From Drosophila persimilis (Eukaryota; Arthropoda; Insecta; Diptera; Drosophilidae), in contig NW_020825289.1 in the NCBI RefSeq assembly GCF_003286085.1, forward strand, positions 10,044,001-10,108,000: 64,000 nt of DNA. The letters are read 5' to 3'. Positions within the stretch are counted from its first letter, which is position 1. Every line of letters begins with the position of its first letter. This document shows positions 60,301-64,000 of the stretch, one piece after another. The notes under the pieces were generated by a model that did not search any database, had not been told where the DNA came from, and saw only the letters and a program-made list of their open reading frames with translations. Position numbers and translations under genes: made by a program.

Positions 60301-63300
60301 TTACGGACAGAGAGAAGTGCTTCATGTTGCACTTTTGAGTTCTCAATCTTGATCAACATTTGCGTAAACCGAAACCGAACAGTCTTTGCCGGCGATGGGA
60401 GAATGGGAGGAGTGTGTGCCATTATTACGGAATGGAATAAAAAAGAGAGATAAAATGTTTAATGAATATAATTCAAAATAATATGCAATGAAATAGATGA
60501 ATATTCCCTGTCTTAAACGAATACTGTCCTGCTCGGAACGGTTTTGCTGATTTTCTGATCGGTCTTCGGGTATTTTAGAATCTACTAGAGATCGAGCTTA
60601 ATCCGCTGCTCTTCCTGTAGCTTATATCTAGACATTCTTGAAGGGAATTTCGAGAAACAAAACTTGAGAGACAGGTATATTCCATTCGAATCACGGGAGT
60701 AGCTTTGGGCACATCATACAAATTTATTACCAGTCTTTTGACCGTCTCACTGCTTTCAGTTGGCTGTTAAATTATCTGTAGGTGAAAGTGGATTCTTGGC
60801 TTGAACACATATGGGTGTGTGTGTGTGTGTGCTCATACAGACAACGGTTGCTCTCTAATTCATATCTAATTCGTTTTTATTTACATAGCAAAACCACTTT
60901 TGGCCTTTTCAAACTCAAATCGCTTATGTGCTCAGCATTCAAAGCGCTTTTCCGCAACGTTATGAACTTCTTTATCCAATAAACTAGTTTATGGAATGCA
61001 GACTCGATAAATTGTCATCACGATGGGGGCAAGGCCACATCAACGCAAAAATGTTTGCAGAGTGAAAAGCACTCATTCCCCTCCCCCCACCGCCTCACTG
61101 AACTCCTAAGCGTTGCGCTATTCAAAACCACAAGGATAATGCCATTCGATGCAATGCTGCTTGAACGACTAAAGCTTTTGCAGTGTACTATCCGGCGGGC
61201 TTTATATGGGGCACGACGTATACGACACGTTGCGTCATAAGATTTCATTAAAAGATTAATGCATTTCAATGGCTCCCCCAGCAACGGTGCCCCACAACCC
61301 CACCACAAAAGAAGGCGCAACAAGTCCTTTGCGCGAGAAATTTAAACATTAGGTGGATTTTTAAATTAATTTACACATTTAGCGAGCTGGTCAGAGCTTG
61401 CGTGTCTTAAATTCATTAATCGAGAGACGACAGGAAGCCCGCGCAACCTGAACAGGACGACAAGTAGCTTTCCCTGATATTGCCAATTAGGCTGGTGAAC
61501 GCCTGCATATGCTGGGCCCGCCTTCATATGCTGAAGGCCGTCGAGGTCATCTGAGGTTACCCCCAGCCCTAGCCCCAGCCCCAGCCCCAGCCAGAGCTCT
61601 TGGAAGTGTGATGTGCCTATTGGGGGCGACGCACATGTTTCCCATTCGCCTTTCCTAATCCATTCTTCCGCTCTCTCTTGCTGGCTCACTTTCACTCCTC
61701 TCTCTTAGCAGGCCTCCTGCACCGCTCTTCCATCGGACTCGACCACGTGTTCGTGCTGCTTATCCTTTGCTCTTGTTATTCGCAAGAAATCCATGGAAGG
61801 CAACCAAGCGAGAGCGCGAGAGCCAAAGCTTTCACCATAGCAGTAGTGCTGTTGTTGCTGCTGGAGAGAGCTTTTTTGTAGAGTTTTCCGCTCAGCCATC
61901 CCGACTGTCAGACTTCGACGTCAGGTGTCTCTTTCGCGATTAGTAGCTACTAAATTCTAATGTAGTTGCCATGTAGCAGAACCTAATAAAAAGGATCGGC
62001 TATAAATATATGCTGGTCCGCCTTTAATACTGATTTTCCCACACGACATCCGGGCTGTAGTTTCCCCACGTGGAAGTCGAGCAGAATAATCAATAGTCAA
62101 TACAGAATAATAAGAAAAACTCAACTATAAATATAATTCTTTAGCTAGTCCTCTGGGACATTAAATATTTCACTAATCGCACAACCAATCACTGTCGAAT
62201 TATTCATAGAAGGGAGAATTACCTTCGGAAAACACCAGAATACTGTCTATGGCCGTAATAATGATGATGATGACATCCACACCAGGCAATTGAAGCTGTT
62301 GTCACCCTCCAACCGGTCCCACCATAAACACAACACAACAGAACATTCCATTCCCATCAACTGCCAGCATGCCCATGCCCAAGCCCATTCCCTTTGCCCG
62401 AATATTACATCCTTTGGGCGGATAGGAACGGAACGACAGCAACAACGATTAAGATGCAAAGTGAATATTAGTATGTTAACACACTTTTGCCAACCCCACC
62501 TCCCCCCCTGTAGAGGCCAAAGTTTGCTGTCTCCGGCCTCCCTTCCACTTGACTTGACTTGGGGCAGCTGCTGCTGTGGCATGTCCTGCCGTCTCTGGTG
62601 GCTTGAGTGCTCGGCTTGAGTGGCCATCCAGCTGCGTGCTCTTGCGGGCGACCTCTGTGCTTGGCATTCGTAATGAAATTCAGTAGAGGAGAGGAGCATG
62701 CTCCTCCAGCTAACCCTACGAGTCGGTCGGTACGAATTGATTTATTGGCTCAGCCTCCGTCTAAGGCGAATATCTGTTTGTTTTTTCTGCTCCGTCCGCC
62801 CTTTGCCTACCGCTTACCCTCGTTTGTTGATTCCATTCCGTTGTGGCATCTGCGACATTTATTGCTCTTTACAATTGCGACTAAATATTCGGGTATAATC
62901 ATTCCAGGCCATAAGCGCATTGCGGTTGCCACACCTGTTGCAGCACCGAAATTTAATTAGAGGCTCGAAAATGATTTGCGGCCCACCGCCCGACGCGGCC
63001 TGGGGGCGATGTCGAGAACAAGTACGAGTCTCTCACTGCACTGATTCTCGCCGGTTGAAGTTTTTTGACTTTCGGATTGTTGGACGGGTCGCAGACATAA
63101 ATAAAAGTTAATTACACTGTGAGGTCGTCTGCTGTCTGCCTGCCTGCCTACCTGCCTGTCCAGTCCGGCTTCAATCAAGCGCGAATTATGTGCGAACTCG
63201 GAAAACGCGCCGCCGGGGCTAACAGTGCTGCAAAGCAGTGCTGTTAACACTGCTCGAGCGTGCTCTAACAGTTCCAGTAACAGTCACGGCACCGCAGAGC

Positions 63301-64000
63301 AAAGCTTCTGGAGAGGAGCTTTCGGCGCATATGTATATCCTGCCTGTCCGGTAACATTTCTGCTGCTTGGCGGCAGGAGGTGATGGGATGGACCGTTAAC
63401 GTTAACAGTGGCTTCCTCGGCTCGGGGTACCATTACACAATGGAGCCGCTTTCGGCTGTCAGTTTGTTTTTACACTTTGCACATGAAACATGTGATTTCC
63501 CTCGAACGCTCCTCAACAAAGCCAGAGTTTTCTTTAGCGATTTCCCCTCCTCACTCTAAGTAAACAGAGTGTGACAGAGATAGCGAGACTGTGTATGTGT
63601 GTGAGTGTGTGTGTGCGTGTGTGTGCGAGTGTGTTTGTGCGTGTGCGTTCGTGAGTGTCGTCCATTCGTTCGTGTCGGTGAAATTTTCAAAGCGAGAGAT
63701 TTTTGTAACGGAAATCGCTAGAGCGCTAATTAAAATTGAATCAAGCGACTAGAATATGCAAAGTGAATGAAATTTTTGGTGCAATTACGCTGGCATTTAC
63801 CTAGTCGTATTGATTACTTCATAATCAAGCGCACAGAGTCTTTCTACAGAGTAGCATTCGAATCTTCGCTGCCCTGGCCTATAATTTAAGAGCCAAAAAA
63901 CGCCACTCCGTTGCCACATAAATCTTCGAGCAGACTACATTTTGAATTTATTTGTTTCTCATCTGCACTGGATTGTACTGCACTGGCCCACAAAAAGAGG
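57385..64000. other. Downstream intron, no further coding exon seen
   Basis: From the donor at 57385 to the window end I see no exon with an open frame and sites in the right phase. It holds GT-rich DNA at 60815-60831 and 63595-63650 and a CCCCAG tandem repeat at 61561-61593. The segment 63450-63700 resembles a leader region (TGTCAGTTTG, long GT run) and could be another promoter. Confidence 0.5.
59582..59616 (+). promoter_or_regulatory. Candidate recursive splice (ratchet) site
   Basis: ACTTTTTCTCTCTTTTCAG is followed at once by GTGAGT: a strong 3' splice site and a strong 5' splice site with no exon between (junction 59609/59610). This is the known signature of zero-length ratchet points in long fly introns. 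It lies 2.2 kb below the donor at 57385, on the same strand. Confidence 0.55.

Noticed and set aside
1-64000. tRNA, rRNA, known microRNA hairpins and virus-like elements
   Set aside because: I looked for familiar sequences and found none. Small RNAs in introns cannot be excluded by eye.

Overview
This is euchromatic DNA from a Drosophila, probably of the obscura group. Short introns, fly core-promoter motifs, a DINE-1/INE-1 element and near-identity of Cdk9, RpS24 and Prx2540 to the melanogaster proteins as I recall them all fit this. The species call is inference; nothing in the window proves it.

Left third (3.4-21.2 kb): a compact set of host genes. A large gene on the + strand (3374-12553) encodes a single-pass membrane protein with one fibronectin III domain and a WAG-type membrane segment very like vertebrate FNDC4/FNDC5 (irisin precursor). 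Its frame is interrupted by one TAG (10050-10052), after which about 560 further codons stay open across three introns, the hallmark of stop-codon readthrough. Then come an ALKBH8-type tRNA hydroxylase/methyltransferase (-), Cdk9 (-), mitochondrial ribosomal protein S15 bonsai (+, divergent from Cdk9), a ZRANB2-type splicing factor (-) and RpS24 (-). These serve tRNA wobble modification, transcription elongation, mitochondrial translation, splicing and cytosolic translation.

Middle (21.4-27.6 kb): the RpS24 promoter runs straight into six tandem 105-bp units, each repeating the promoter-like block (TCT-type pyrimidine start, DRE, several TATACCG boxes). After it come AT-rich DNA with a second, diverged copy of the array's tail, an intact-looking two-exon 70-codon frame of unknown identity, a decayed hydroxyacid oxidase pseudogene, and a functional 1-Cys peroxiredoxin (Prx2540) with TATA box and initiator. 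From memory, the genes left and right of the array map to different bands of melanogaster 2R, so this may be a synteny breakpoint.

Right half (27.6-64 kb): mostly non-coding and probably the long introns of one gene read to the right. Two candidate alternative first coding regions (32039-32703 and 57140-57384) both end in GAA AG| at strong donors in phase 2, and a ratchet-type AG|GT recursive splice site lies at 59609/59610. Nested in the first intron are three DUF1091 secreted-protein paralogues (33762-36244). A DINE-1/INE-1 element lies at 53696-54073. I saw no tRNA, rRNA, CRISPR or virus-like element.
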